A stretch of 64,000 nucleotides of DNA from GCA-001856825 sp038729485 (lineage in GTDB: Archaea; Thermoplasmatota; Thermoplasmata; Thermoplasmatales; GCA-001856825), in the NCBI GenBank assembly GCA_038729485.1, contig JAVYRX010000003.1, positions 1 through 64,000 on the forward strand, read 5' to 3'. This document shows positions 35,659 to 44,005 of the stretch, piece after piece (within the stretch, counting starts at the first letter, position 1; each line of letters begins with the position of its first letter). A program made the translations under genes and the position numbers. A model generated the notes under the pieces. The model had not been told where the DNA came from. It did no database searches and was given only the letters and a program-made list of their open reading frames with translations.

Positions 35659-36649
35659 CCATCAACTCTGCCATCCGTTTCAATTCAATCCTCTTTGCGG
35701 GATCGTCAGTTATGTGTTCGATAGAGGCAATGGCCATTTGATAATATCTTTCTGCTAGGTCTTTTGTCTTGTCAAGTGCTCCACTTTTTTTTATTATTTC
35801 CCTTACTATGCTGAATTCCTCCATGCTGATCCTTTTTCCGAGCCTCTGTTTTATGAAATCAGCGTCTTTGGCATTGGCCAGTTCGTATGCGTACAGTATT
35901 AAATGAGTTTTCTTTCCTTCTTGAAAGTCGCTGAGCACAGATTTTCCAAGCTGCTGTTCGTCGCCATACATTCCCAGAATGTCATCCTGTATCTGGAAGG
36001 CTATGCCCAATGGGATACCATAGCTGTCCAGCTTTCCTAGATCTTGGTAGCCGGAGAGGGTAGCGCCCATTTTGATGGGGCCGTTGATGGTATACTGGGC
36101 AGTCTTGTATTTGTGTATATTTATAACGTCCTCCTCATTTATCTTGTCTGATAGGGAAAGCGTTATGTCCATAAGTTGTCCTATTCCGGTCATCTCGACC
36201 GTAACAGCCATAATTTTCATCGCAGAGTTCAATCTGTCGTGGGGAAAGAGGGCCTCTAATAGTATTTCATGCGAGTAGGCATCAGAAAGATCTGCACAAA
36301 CAATAGCAAGACCCTCGTTGATTGACGGGTCGTAACCGAACATCCTGTGGAACGACGGGCCTCCTCTCCTAACGTCGCTCCGATCTATTATATCATCATG
36401 AATTAGAAGGTAAGACTGCATTAATTCCAAGGAAACTGACGCATTAATTATTCTTTCATCAATCTCGCCATTAAGCCAGTATCCCATTAGCATGAATATG
36501 GGCCTAATCCTTTTTCCGCCCCTGAGCGTAAAATCCCTCAACTTTTCAATGGCTTCAAGCTCTATGCCACTTTTCCCCTTTGCCTTGTCGTCGAAAAACT
36601 GGTGAAGGGCGTCATCGATTTTTTCCTTGTATTCCAGAGGAGAGACCAT
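35642..36649 (-). CDS. Polyprenyl diphosphate synthase (geranylgeranyl diphosphate synthase type)
   Basis: 335 residues. The first aspartate-rich motif is LLIHDDIIDRSD and the second FQIQDDILGMYGD, the latter in the archaeal DDILG form. GGKRIRPIFML and the K-T pair in KYKTAQYT complete the active site. It condenses IPP with allylic diphosphates for archaeal membrane lipids. Chain length (C15, C20 or longer) is set by residues before the first motif and is most likely C20. Its last codons overlap the UbiD gene by 17 bases. Confidence 0.88.
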   Translation of the reverse strand: MVSPLEYKEKIDDALHQFFDDKAKGKSGIELEAIEKLRDFTLRGGKRIRPIFMLMGYWLNGEIDERIINASVSLELMQSYLLIHDDIIDRSDVRRGGPSFHRMFGYDPSINEGLAIVCADLSDAYSHEILLEALFPHDRLNSAMKIMAVTVEMTGIGQLMDITLSLSDKINEEDVINIHKYKTAQYTINGPIKMGATLSGYQDLGKLDSYGIPLGIAFQIQDDILGMYGDEQQLGKSVLSDFQEGKKTHLILYAYELANAKDADFIKQRLGKRISMEEFSIVREIIKKSGALDKTKDLAERYYQMAIASIEHITDDPAKRIELKRMAELMVRRAR

Positions 36650-36802
36650 GAAGCAATATTCAATGAAATTATTTCAAGATTCTTAGTGATCAGGCTACTC
36701 AGTGGAAAAGACTGATCTTTCAGAAAATGCGCGTAATTTAAACCTGAAAGGCCTTTTATATGCCTTTGCGATGTCGTACTTCAAAATTACAGAGGAAGAC
36801 TG

Positions 36803-37720
36803 ATGATAGATATAGAAAGCCTTACAAAAGTATATCCGAAGAGCGGAAGTCCAGCGGTGGACAACCTCTCACTTCAGATCAGGAATGGTGAGGTTTTGGG
36901 ATTTGTTGGATTGAACGGGGCTGGAAAAACGACTACTATCAGGATCTCAGCGGGAATTACGCTTCCAACCACAGGAGACGTTTACGTGGATGGAGAAAGC
37001 ATAACCAAGAGCAAAATAAATGCATCCAGACAGATAGGGTGGGTACCGGAGCTTCCAAATTTTGAGATGAATGTAAAACCCGTACCTCTGCTGAAATATT
37101 TCGCAGGATACTACGGTCTTTCGAAGGAACAGGAGGAGGCCCACATAAACGATCTTCTTAAACGCGTGGGCCTTTGGGATCATAGGAACAAGAAGCTGAG
37201 GGAATACTCACAGGGGATGAAGAAGAGATTTTCGCTTGCAGAATCGTTGATAGGCGATCCCAGCAATCTTATGTTTGACGAAACGCTGAATGGTTTGGAC
37301 CCTGAAGGCGTACAGTTCGTAAGAAATCTAATCATCGAAATGAAGAAAAGCGGGAAGGCGGTGCTTCTATCTTCTCATATACTGAGCGAAATAGAAGCTG
37401 TATCTGACAGGATTGCCATAATACATCATGGGAAACTAATCAAGATTCTAAACAGGAGTGAGCTAAATCAACTTGGCAGGGAAAAGATCGTAATAAAAAT
37501 AGACAATGCAGATGAAAGAGCATCCGCAATATTGTCGAAGTACGGTGAACTAAGTACCGATAACGAGGAAATATCCCTGTCGCCCACAAACGTAGAAAAA
37601 AAAGATTATCCGAGCATAATTGAGGATCTAGTAAAGGCCGGATATAGGGTACGAAAGTTCGAACCGTCGGGCGAATCGCTGGAGGAATATTTCTTCAGGA
37701 CAATTGGTGCATCGAAATGA
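36803..37720 (+). CDS. ABC transporter ATP-binding protein
   Basis: 305 residues. Walker A GLNGAGKTT near 40, signature YSQGMKKR (variant of LSGGQ), Walker B LMFDETLNGLDP, where Thr replaces the usual Pro after DE, and H-loop LLSSHILSEIE. A C-terminal ~80-residue extension follows the core. It pairs with the ABC-2 type permease at 39978 and the extracellular protein between them. A gliding/Nos-type ABC-2 exporter or cell-surface assembly system is likely; substrate unknown. Confidence 0.82.
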   Translation: MIDIESLTKVYPKSGSPAVDNLSLQIRNGEVLGFVGLNGAGKTTTIRISAGITLPTTGDVYVDGESITKSKINASRQIGWVPELPNFEMNVKPVPLLKYFAGYYGLSKEQEEAHINDLLKRVGLWDHRNKKLREYSQGMKKRFSLAESLIGDPSNLMFDETLNGLDPEGVQFVRNLIIEMKKSGKAVLLSSHILSEIEAVSDRIAIIHHGKLIKILNRSELNQLGREKIVIKIDNADERASAILSKYGELSTDNEEISLSPTNVEKKDYPSIIEDLVKAGYRVRKFEPSGESLEEYFFRTIGASK

Positions 37721-37761
37721 ATGTCTTCTGGATGAGTGGAATGGAGAGCCGACAAACGTGT

Positions 37762-37799
37762 GGAAGCATAGCTGCTTGTTTGACTCAATTTATGCTTCC
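37762..37799 (+). promoter_or_regulatory. Stem-loop between ATPase and surface-protein genes
   Basis: Nine-base perfect arms (ggaagcata / tatgcttcc) flank a 20-base loop, in the 105-base gap between the ABC ATPase and the surface-protein gene. It could adjust relative expression within the operon or stabilise an mRNA end. No T run follows, so it is not a simple terminator. Confidence 0.4.
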
Positions 37800-37825
37800 C
37801 GTAGAGGGATCCAAAAAGGAGTGAG

Positions 37826-39826
37826 ATGATGAAAAACTCTAGTATGTATAAAGGAAAATCGATTGGAATTAAAGTGGCTATTGCCGTCTTTATGGTGGCA
37901 ATAATATCGTTCAGTACTTTTCTGCCAGCTGTCTCAAGCGGTCAGGTCATAATACAGTCTGGACCAACCTATGGCTACCCGTTCAGCGTCTTGAATTCGA
38001 CCATATCAGAACAGGGCAGCACGAATTCGTACCAGCTGCAGGTTGGGATGGACAACGCCGGTACCGTAAGCCTGGCGGAGTTTAACCTTAACCTTCCCGG
38101 GATGTTTTATGCGGAAGGCAACGCATCGACCGAGCAAGTCTCCAGGACAAATATTCAGGTCGGTTATTTGGAACTGTCTTATCCTTTCTACGCAAGGACT
38201 AACGCCACAGCGGGCAGCTACAATTTCTCTATAAGAGTTCAATACTGGTCGTCGCTGCCTTACTCCGGAACTGGAGAGTACAGCGCAAACCAAACGTTTT
38301 ATCTTGATGTCCCGTTCTCTGGCACAAATTCGGTTAAGGTTGATTTTCTAACCTCTGTTCTTAAAGCGGGCCAAACCAACAATTTGGAGATATCGCTGGA
38401 AAATCAGGGGACGGGCAACGTAACGGATCTGAAAACAACGGTTGCAGCTCAGTCTCCGCTGACTTTGATGAAGTCTCTCCCTGAGGTGAATTACATCACT
38501 CCCGGCAGCAGCTATAACTTAACGGCACAATTGTTTGTGCCCGGATCCGTCTCTGGGGTTGTGTCGGTGAACATTACGGTCGCTTATGCCTCACCGTATG
38601 GGGTTCAGTCGGAGGTCAGTAACGTTACCGGCTTACAAATTGAACCGATGATTGCGTCGGTAAGCATTTCAACGTCCACTATTTTGTTAAATGCAGGAAA
38701 GACAAACAACATATCATTCACATTTACAAACAATGGGAACATCAATGTCTCAAACGTAATGACGACTCCATCATCCCAGGCGCAACTAAGTTTTCTGGAA
38801 CAGTTCCCCGTTATTTATTCACTTGGAGTGGGGCAGTATTTCAACTGGGTTGAGCCAACATACGTTTCTGCTTCAGTAACGGGGGCCGTCGTAATTTCGT
38901 TATCAGAAACATTCATAACTGCTTCCGGAAGCACTTCTTCTCAGCAGGTTAGTGTTGGATTTAGGACTGAGCAGGCTAGCAACCTAGAAAATGTGTCGCT
39001 GGAAGTCAGATTTTCCTCCCCTTATGTTAAGTTGGGGTTGAACTCGTCCCCCGTTCTCCAGGTGTTGAACATAGGAAACTCAACCGTATACTCTCCGGTT
39101 GTTAGTATCGCGGCCCCCTCTGGATTCTCCATCACTGGAAGCTCCATCTTTTACTACCCTGGATTGGCTCTTCCTTCAGGCAGTAGTTTCAACGTATCCG
39201 TGATGATTAGCAGCCCGCCAAGCATTTCTCAAGGTGCATACTCGTCAACAGTAAATATACAATATTACAACAGTACAGGCGCCCTTCAGACGAAAACTTT
39301 TACAGTTGGATTCCTGGCTCTGGCACCTGTTTCGCTGATCGTGCAGTCTCTTTCTGAGAACGCGTCGGGGAATAACATAACAGTTAGCGGTACACTTCTT
39401 GATGAGGGTTCTGGGTCAGCGTATTATCTTACGCTCAAAGCCTTGTTTACTCAGCAGAACATCTCATCGTATGGAGAGATGTATTTGGGCGAGATCGATT
39501 CAAACACTCCTACCCCATTCAGTATAACGTTTAGCATCCCATCAGGAGTGGTTGGAGGCGCCTCGTCAATTTCAATCCAGGTGGAATACCAAAACTACTA
39601 CGGCGAGATCGTTAACTCTACTTTATTGGAGCACTCGATCTCACTCAACCTTTCCGGCTCCTCCTCAACTAACACTACGGACAACACGAGGCATTTCGTG
39701 AGCCATTATGGTTTCCCGGTTTTCATAGGCGTTTTCATAACGGTGTTAATAATTATACTGGTAGCAGTAGGGGCGGTACTGCTGATAAAGAGGAACAAGA
39801 GGAAGGGTTCCAAGGTAAAGGGGTAG
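37826..39826 (+). CDS. Membrane-anchored extracellular beta-sandwich protein (COG1361/CARDB-like) of an ABC system
   Basis: 666 residues. An N-terminal hydrophobic signal segment lies at ~16-38, followed by ~580 residues of Ser/Thr/Asn-rich extracellular domain with many NxS/T sequons. The domain shows repeated Ig-like units of about 110-120 residues, each with a pattern like LKAGQTNNLEISLENQGTGNV or LNAGKTNNISFTFTNNGNINV. A single C-terminal helix (~625-652) with a basic tail anchors it. Start supported by aaggag four bases upstream. It is probably the external partner of the flanking ABC transporter. Confidence 0.75.
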   Translation: MMKNSSMYKGKSIGIKVAIAVFMVAIISFSTFLPAVSSGQVIIQSGPTYGYPFSVLNSTISEQGSTNSYQLQVGMDNAGTVSLAEFNLNLPGMFYAEGNASTEQVSRTNIQVGYLELSYPFYARTNATAGSYNFSIRVQYWSSLPYSGTGEYSANQTFYLDVPFSGTNSVKVDFLTSVLKAGQTNNLEISLENQGTGNVTDLKTTVAAQSPLTLMKSLPEVNYITPGSSYNLTAQLFVPGSVSGVVSVNITVAYASPYGVQSEVSNVTGLQIEPMIASVSISTSTILLNAGKTNNISFTFTNNGNINVSNVMTTPSSQAQLSFLEQFPVIYSLGVGQYFNWVEPTYVSASVTGAVVISLSETFITASGSTSSQQVSVGFRTEQASNLENVSLEVRFSSPYVKLGLNSSPVLQVLNIGNSTVYSPVVSIAAPSGFSITGSSIFYYPGLALPSGSSFNVSVMISSPPSISQGAYSSTVNIQYYNSTGALQTKTFTVGFLALAPVSLIVQSLSENASGNNITVSGTLLDEGSGSAYYLTLKALFTQQNISSYGEMYLGEIDSNTPTPFSITFSIPSGVVGGASSISIQVEYQNYYGEIVNSTLLEHSISLNLSGSSSTNTTDNTRHFVSHYGFPVFIGVFITVLIIILVAVGAVLLIKRNKRKGSKVKG

Positions 39827-39977
39827 GCGCAGACAAAATGGCAGGGATTTTCCTAGGTTCGCAGCCTTTCTCGCAAATATCTGGGGCCTCAGCTTCCAGC
39901 AAGTTTGAGGTGGTTTGTTTACTCGGGTGCAAGAGGGTCTCATCGGCTGGATTGCATTTTGACAATAAGAGGTAGAC

Positions 39978-41453
39978 ATGAGGCCCGTAGTGTATGAAAT
40001 AAGACGCTCTCTGACAAACAGATTTTCTATCGTGCTCATCGTAGCGATCATAGGACTCTCGGCCTTGATCTCGTATGAGGGAGGGGTATCATCGACTTCA
40101 CACACTGCTAGATTAAGCTCTACCAATGAAGTAACGGGATATTATGTAACTGGAAATCAGGTCACACTGATCTCTTACTTCTACGATCAGAATGGAAATC
40201 CCGTGAATGACGTTAAAGCAAATGCAGTTCTGAATGGGACAAGATTTCAGGGGATAGAGATATCGCCGGGTACGTTGCAGTTCAACGTAACTGCACTGCC
40301 ACAGGATAGAATAGATCATTCCACATCAATATACGTAACACTCAATTACACCTACAAATCGTCATTCGGCCTTAAGACCAGCACAAACACGTCCATGACT
40401 ATAAACATGGCAGATGTCAAGTATTCTGGATTGGAAGTTGTTACTGGAATATCCAGTCCCAGCAACACGTCCAACTTGGGATTCCTGTTATTCTACGTAG
40501 GTTCAGCAGGCAATCATACGGCCCCCATAATTGACGTGAACATCGCGACTGTGAACTCAGGAGTTATGAGCAGCACTTACGTTTGGGAACACGAATACTC
40601 TTCATTTATTCACAAGAGTATCTTTCCTTCCCTTGGTACAGCGGCAATTAACAAGACTTATGGCCTGTACATTAAGAGCGGCGTCTCCTCTAACGTTTTG
40701 TTTAAGTCTCCGATAGGGCCTCTTTCGCTGTACAAACCAACGACAACAAGCAGTCTTGAGTCTTCATTCTTCTCCATAGAGAGCTCTCTTTTGGTGATAT
40801 TCATTCCCCTGCTGGCTGTATTTATGGCTTATTTCACGTACGGGAAAGATCGGGTAATGGGTGTTCTTGAAACAGTCATAAAGAGGCCAATCACAAAGGG
40901 AGGAGCCATTCGTTCCAGGTTCCTGGCAAACTCCGTGGTCGTTGCATCATCCATCGTGGCAGCGGTTTTGATTAGCGATCTCATCTCCTATAAGTACTTC
41001 CATCTATTCATGCCTGCCTCGTTCATATTGTATGTTTCGTGGGCATATTCGATAATCGGGATCTCCTTCCTGGCGATTGCTTATCTTTTTTCGCACCTTC
41101 TCAAATCCCCGGGTTCACTCCTGGGAGCTCTAATAGCAGTATTCATGATCCTTGGCCTGTTCTGGAGCGTGATATTTGACGTCATCGTTTCCGTTTTCTC
41201 TATTGTTTCCGGTTCATCGACGTATCTATCCCTTCAGGTTATGTTTGATTATGCCAATCCCGCCGGATATGCGTCGCTATTTGAGCTGTTCATAACTCAC
41301 ACGCTCTCCGGAGGTCTTGGGGCTTTCGGCTCATCCCAAAACGTAAACCCCGCAAACTTCGGGGTAACGCCAGCCTTCCTTCTCATATCTGGCATTCTGT
41401 GGGTTGTGCTACCATTTATAATAGCACAGGAACTCGCGATCAAAAGGGATTAG
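39978..41453 (+). CDS. ABC-2 type permease with large extracellular loop
   Basis: 491 residues. One N-terminal helix (~17-35) is followed by a ~240-residue extracellular beta-rich region with several N-glycosylation sequons, then about six helices from residue 275. The loop YGKDRVMGVLETVIKRPITKGGAIRSRFL after the second helix is the cytoplasmic coupling segment typical of ABC-2 permeases. It completes the ATPase-surface protein-permease operon. An agaggt site precedes the ATG. Confidence 0.75.
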   Translation: MRPVVYEIRRSLTNRFSIVLIVAIIGLSALISYEGGVSSTSHTARLSSTNEVTGYYVTGNQVTLISYFYDQNGNPVNDVKANAVLNGTRFQGIEISPGTLQFNVTALPQDRIDHSTSIYVTLNYTYKSSFGLKTSTNTSMTINMADVKYSGLEVVTGISSPSNTSNLGFLLFYVGSAGNHTAPIIDVNIATVNSGVMSSTYVWEHEYSSFIHKSIFPSLGTAAINKTYGLYIKSGVSSNVLFKSPIGPLSLYKPTTTSSLESSFFSIESSLLVIFIPLLAVFMAYFTYGKDRVMGVLETVIKRPITKGGAIRSRFLANSVVVASSIVAAVLISDLISYKYFHLFMPASFILYVSWAYSIIGISFLAIAYLFSHLLKSPGSLLGALIAVFMILGLFWSVIFDVIVSVFSIVSGSSTYLSLQVMFDYANPAGYASLFELFITHTLSGGLGAFGSSQNVNPANFGVTPAFLLISGILWVVLPFIIAQELAIKRD

Positions 41454-41616
41454 ATGTTTGTATTTATATTGCTAGAGGCTTTCAACTGTAATAACCGGTT
41501 TTGACACATCTCCAATTTTCAATAGGTACTCTCGAAGCATTTACTATGGGCAACAAGTTCTGTTTTTGTCTTATTGGATGAAGGTATTTAAATGAAGAGG
41601 GAATTAGGGGAAGTCT

Positions 41617-42108
41617 ATGAACAAAATAAAGGTTGTAAACGACGTAGGAGATTTAGTAATTGTATTTACGCTATCAAATTCTAAGATGAAAAGCGATCTT
41701 CTAAAGACGCTAAATCAAAGCTGGATGACCGAGGACGAAGTCAAGTCCAGGTTTGGGGAAGAGGCAGTGGAGTTCTTGAAATACCTAGAGAAAATAAAGT
41801 TCATCGAGTCGCAGTGGTCGAATACACTCCAAGGTCCGAAGAAAGTTTATCACAATTATTACACCAGCATACAAATAAACATACTCATTCCCACAGAGGA
41901 AGCGGGTGACATCATATACGTGGCCTCAATGGACGACAATAAGATAGAGGACTATTGTAAGGGAATAGAAGAGATGATTGATCAGGGGACCCAGTACATT
42001 GCTGAAATCCAAGAGCGTTTAAAGGAGTCATCAACGTTTGTCCGTGCTGTGATAAAGAGAAGCAAGCACCTCACCATCAAGGGGATGAAGGTGGAGAAGA
42101 TACCTTGA
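41617..42108 (+). CDS. Winged-helix regulator-like protein coupled to Trm56
   Basis: 163 residues. An ArsR-like winged helix is suggested by MKSDLLKTLNQSWMTEDEVKSRFGEEAVEFLKYLEKIKFIESQ and the wing PKKVYHNYYT. The C-terminal half is helical (KIEDYCKGIEEMIDQGTQYIAEIQERL). The promoter has a TATA-like ggtatttaaatg at ~41583-41593. Its last codons overlap the TTG start of the Trm56-HD gene, so both are translated together. Whether it binds DNA or RNA is unknown. Confidence 0.6.
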   Translation: MNKIKVVNDVGDLVIVFTLSNSKMKSDLLKTLNQSWMTEDEVKSRFGEEAVEFLKYLEKIKFIESQWSNTLQGPKKVYHNYYTSIQINILIPTEEAGDIIYVASMDDNKIEDYCKGIEEMIDQGTQYIAEIQERLKESSTFVRAVIKRSKHLTIKGMKVEKIP

Positions 42109-43136
42109 TCATCGTAACGAGGATCGGCCACAGGCCTGAAAGGGACAAAAGGATTACGACTCATGTTGCACTTGTCTCAAGGGCGTTCGGAGCAGACAAG
42201 ATAGTAGTTGACAAGGAAGATCAGAAACTAATGAGAACCGTGAACAACGTTACAGAAAAGTTTGGAGGAGACTTCGAAATTGAGTTCGGCAATTACAAGG
42301 AAAAAATTCGTGAATTCAAAGGCCTGAAGGTGCACCTTACGATGTACGGTCTTCCTCTGGAAGAGGTAATATCTAAAATAACAAAGGCAAAGGACATAAT
42401 GGTAATAGTAGGCTCTGAGAAAGTTCCACGAGAAATTTACGAACTTGCCGATCTTAACGTTGCGGTTAGAAATCAGCCCCATTCGGAGGTGTCCGCTCTC
42501 GCAATATTCCTAGAACATCTGAAGAGAGAGAAGGACTTACGCGGCTATTTGAGAATCGTACCGCAGGAAAGAGGGAAGAAGGTGCTCAGAATACCTGATA
42601 GAAACGAATGCATAGATCTTCTCAAGAAATACGGAGCAGACGAGAGGCTTCTCAAACACTCAGAAATGTGCGCGAGGGTTGCCCTTAAGATCGGAGAGGG
42701 GTGTAATGCGGACGCCCGCCTTATTCAAGCAGGAGCTCTGCTGCATGACATAGGAAGAACTGTGACAAATTACATATCTCACGGTGTTCAGGGATACAAG
42801 ATAATCAAAGAGGAAGGGTACGACGAATCCATAGCAAGATTCTGCAGCACTCATGTGGGGGCAGGGCTTCTTAGAAAGACGGCAAGAAAGTTCGGGCTTC
42901 CGGAATTGGATTATATACCTAGAACATTGGAGGAAAAGATAGTGTGCAATGCGGATACGCTCCTCAAGGGCGACAGGGTTGCTAGAATAGAAGAGATTTG
43001 TGGAGATTATGAGAAGAAAGGCCTCTCGTCAGAGGTTCCGCGATTAATGAACCTTTACAATTACCTTGAAAAAAAATGCAAGTTCAGCATTGATGAGCTC
43101 CTAGCACTAAACGTTGAACAAAATTTTAAATCTTGA
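42105..43136 (+). CDS. tRNA (cytidine-56 2'-O)-methyltransferase Trm56 fused to an HD domain
   Basis: 343 residues from a TTG start preceded by a good ribosome site (aaggtgga). The N-terminal ~170 residues are Trm56, a SPOUT methyltransferase (VTRIGHRPERDKRITTHVALVSRAFGAD; LTMYGLPLEEV; VIVGSEKVPREIYELADLNVAVRNQPHSEVSALAIFL). It methylates C56 of archaeal tRNA T-loops. Residues ~180-330 are an HD hydrolase with LLKHSEMCARVAL, LLHDIGRT and the later VCNADTLL metal motifs. The HD substrate is unknown; it may be a nucleotide or tRNA-end phosphate. Confidence 0.85.
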   Translation: MIIVTRIGHRPERDKRITTHVALVSRAFGADKIVVDKEDQKLMRTVNNVTEKFGGDFEIEFGNYKEKIREFKGLKVHLTMYGLPLEEVISKITKAKDIMVIVGSEKVPREIYELADLNVAVRNQPHSEVSALAIFLEHLKREKDLRGYLRIVPQERGKKVLRIPDRNECIDLLKKYGADERLLKHSEMCARVALKIGEGCNADARLIQAGALLHDIGRTVTNYISHGVQGYKIIKEEGYDESIARFCSTHVGAGLLRKTARKFGLPELDYIPRTLEEKIVCNADTLLKGDRVARIEEICGDYEKKGLSSEVPRLMNLYNYLEKKCKFSIDELLALNVEQNFKS

Positions 43137-43150
43137 AGACATATTGAAAC

Positions 43151-44005
43151 GTGAAGATAGTTTCGACGGGCAACTCAGAAGGTCTTTCCTCAAAGATATC
43201 CTTAAAACTCAACATACCGCTTGCTAGAATCACAAGGCGTAGGTTTGCAGATGGAGAACTTTATGTAAGAGTGGAGGAGGAACTTAATGGCGCAGTTGTC
43301 ATAGGGAATGCATATCCGGACGGCGGTATCATAGACATTCTTCTAACTCATGATGCATCAAAGAATGCGGGTGCCAAAAAACTAATCCTTGTGGTTCCGT
43401 ACTTTGGATATGCCAGACAGGATTCCATGTTCCAGCCTTACGAGGCAATCAGTGCGAGAGTATTGTCAGGAATCTTTCTTGAAAGGTTCGAAAAAATTTT
43501 TGTGGTGAACATGCACTCCCCGGAGGGAATGTCCTTCCTAGGGAAGAGCGGAAAAGAAATAAGGGCAGAACCTGTGATAGGTACTAAGGTCATGGAGGAC
43601 GGAAATGACATTGTCATATCTCCGGACGATGGTTTTGAGGAAGAGGCAGGCAACATAGCAAAAGTTGCCGGACTTGAATCAATTTCGATGAACAAAAAGA
43701 GGGTATCTGATACCAGGGTTGAAATATCTCTCCCACCTGGTGCAAATGTTGAGGGAAAAACGGTGGCCTTAACGGATGATTTGATCTCTACAGGCGGTAC
43801 GATACTCGAGTCATCTAAGGTCCTCAAGGAGCATGGAGCAAAAAAGATAAATGTCTATTGCGTCCATGGATTATTCGTAACAGGCACCTCAAAGTACGCA
43901 GGCTTCGTTGATAGCATATCTACAACGGATACGGTAGATGGTCCATTCTCAAGAATGACCGTATCAGACTTAATATCCTCTGAGCTGGCCCAGTATATCT
44001 ACTGA
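43151..44005 (+). CDS. prs: Ribose-phosphate pyrophosphokinase (PRPP synthase)
   Basis: 284 residues from a GTG start. ITRRRFADGELYVRVEEELNG, the ATP/Mg segment VPYFGYARQDSMFQPYEAIS, VNMHSPEG and the PRPP-binding loop LTDDLISTGGTI are all present. The short length matches archaeal class enzymes. It makes PRPP for nucleotide, histidine and tryptophan synthesis. It lies 14 bases after Trm56-HD, and its 3' end overlaps the convergent aminotransferase gene by seven bases. Confidence 0.93.
   Translation: MKIVSTGNSEGLSSKISLKLNIPLARITRRRFADGELYVRVEEELNGAVVIGNAYPDGGIIDILLTHDASKNAGAKKLILVVPYFGYARQDSMFQPYEAISARVLSGIFLERFEKIFVVNMHSPEGMSFLGKSGKEIRAEPVIGTKVMEDGNDIVISPDDGFEEEAGNIAKVAGLESISMNKKRVSDTRVEISLPPGANVEGKTVALTDDLISTGGTILESSKVLKEHGAKKINVYCVHGLFVTGTSKYAGFVDSISTTDTVDGPFSRMTVSDLISSELAQYIY

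Noticed and set aside
37762..37799. Rho-independent style terminator
   Set aside because: The stem-loop has a 20-base loop and no T run; it was kept only as a possible regulatory hairpin.
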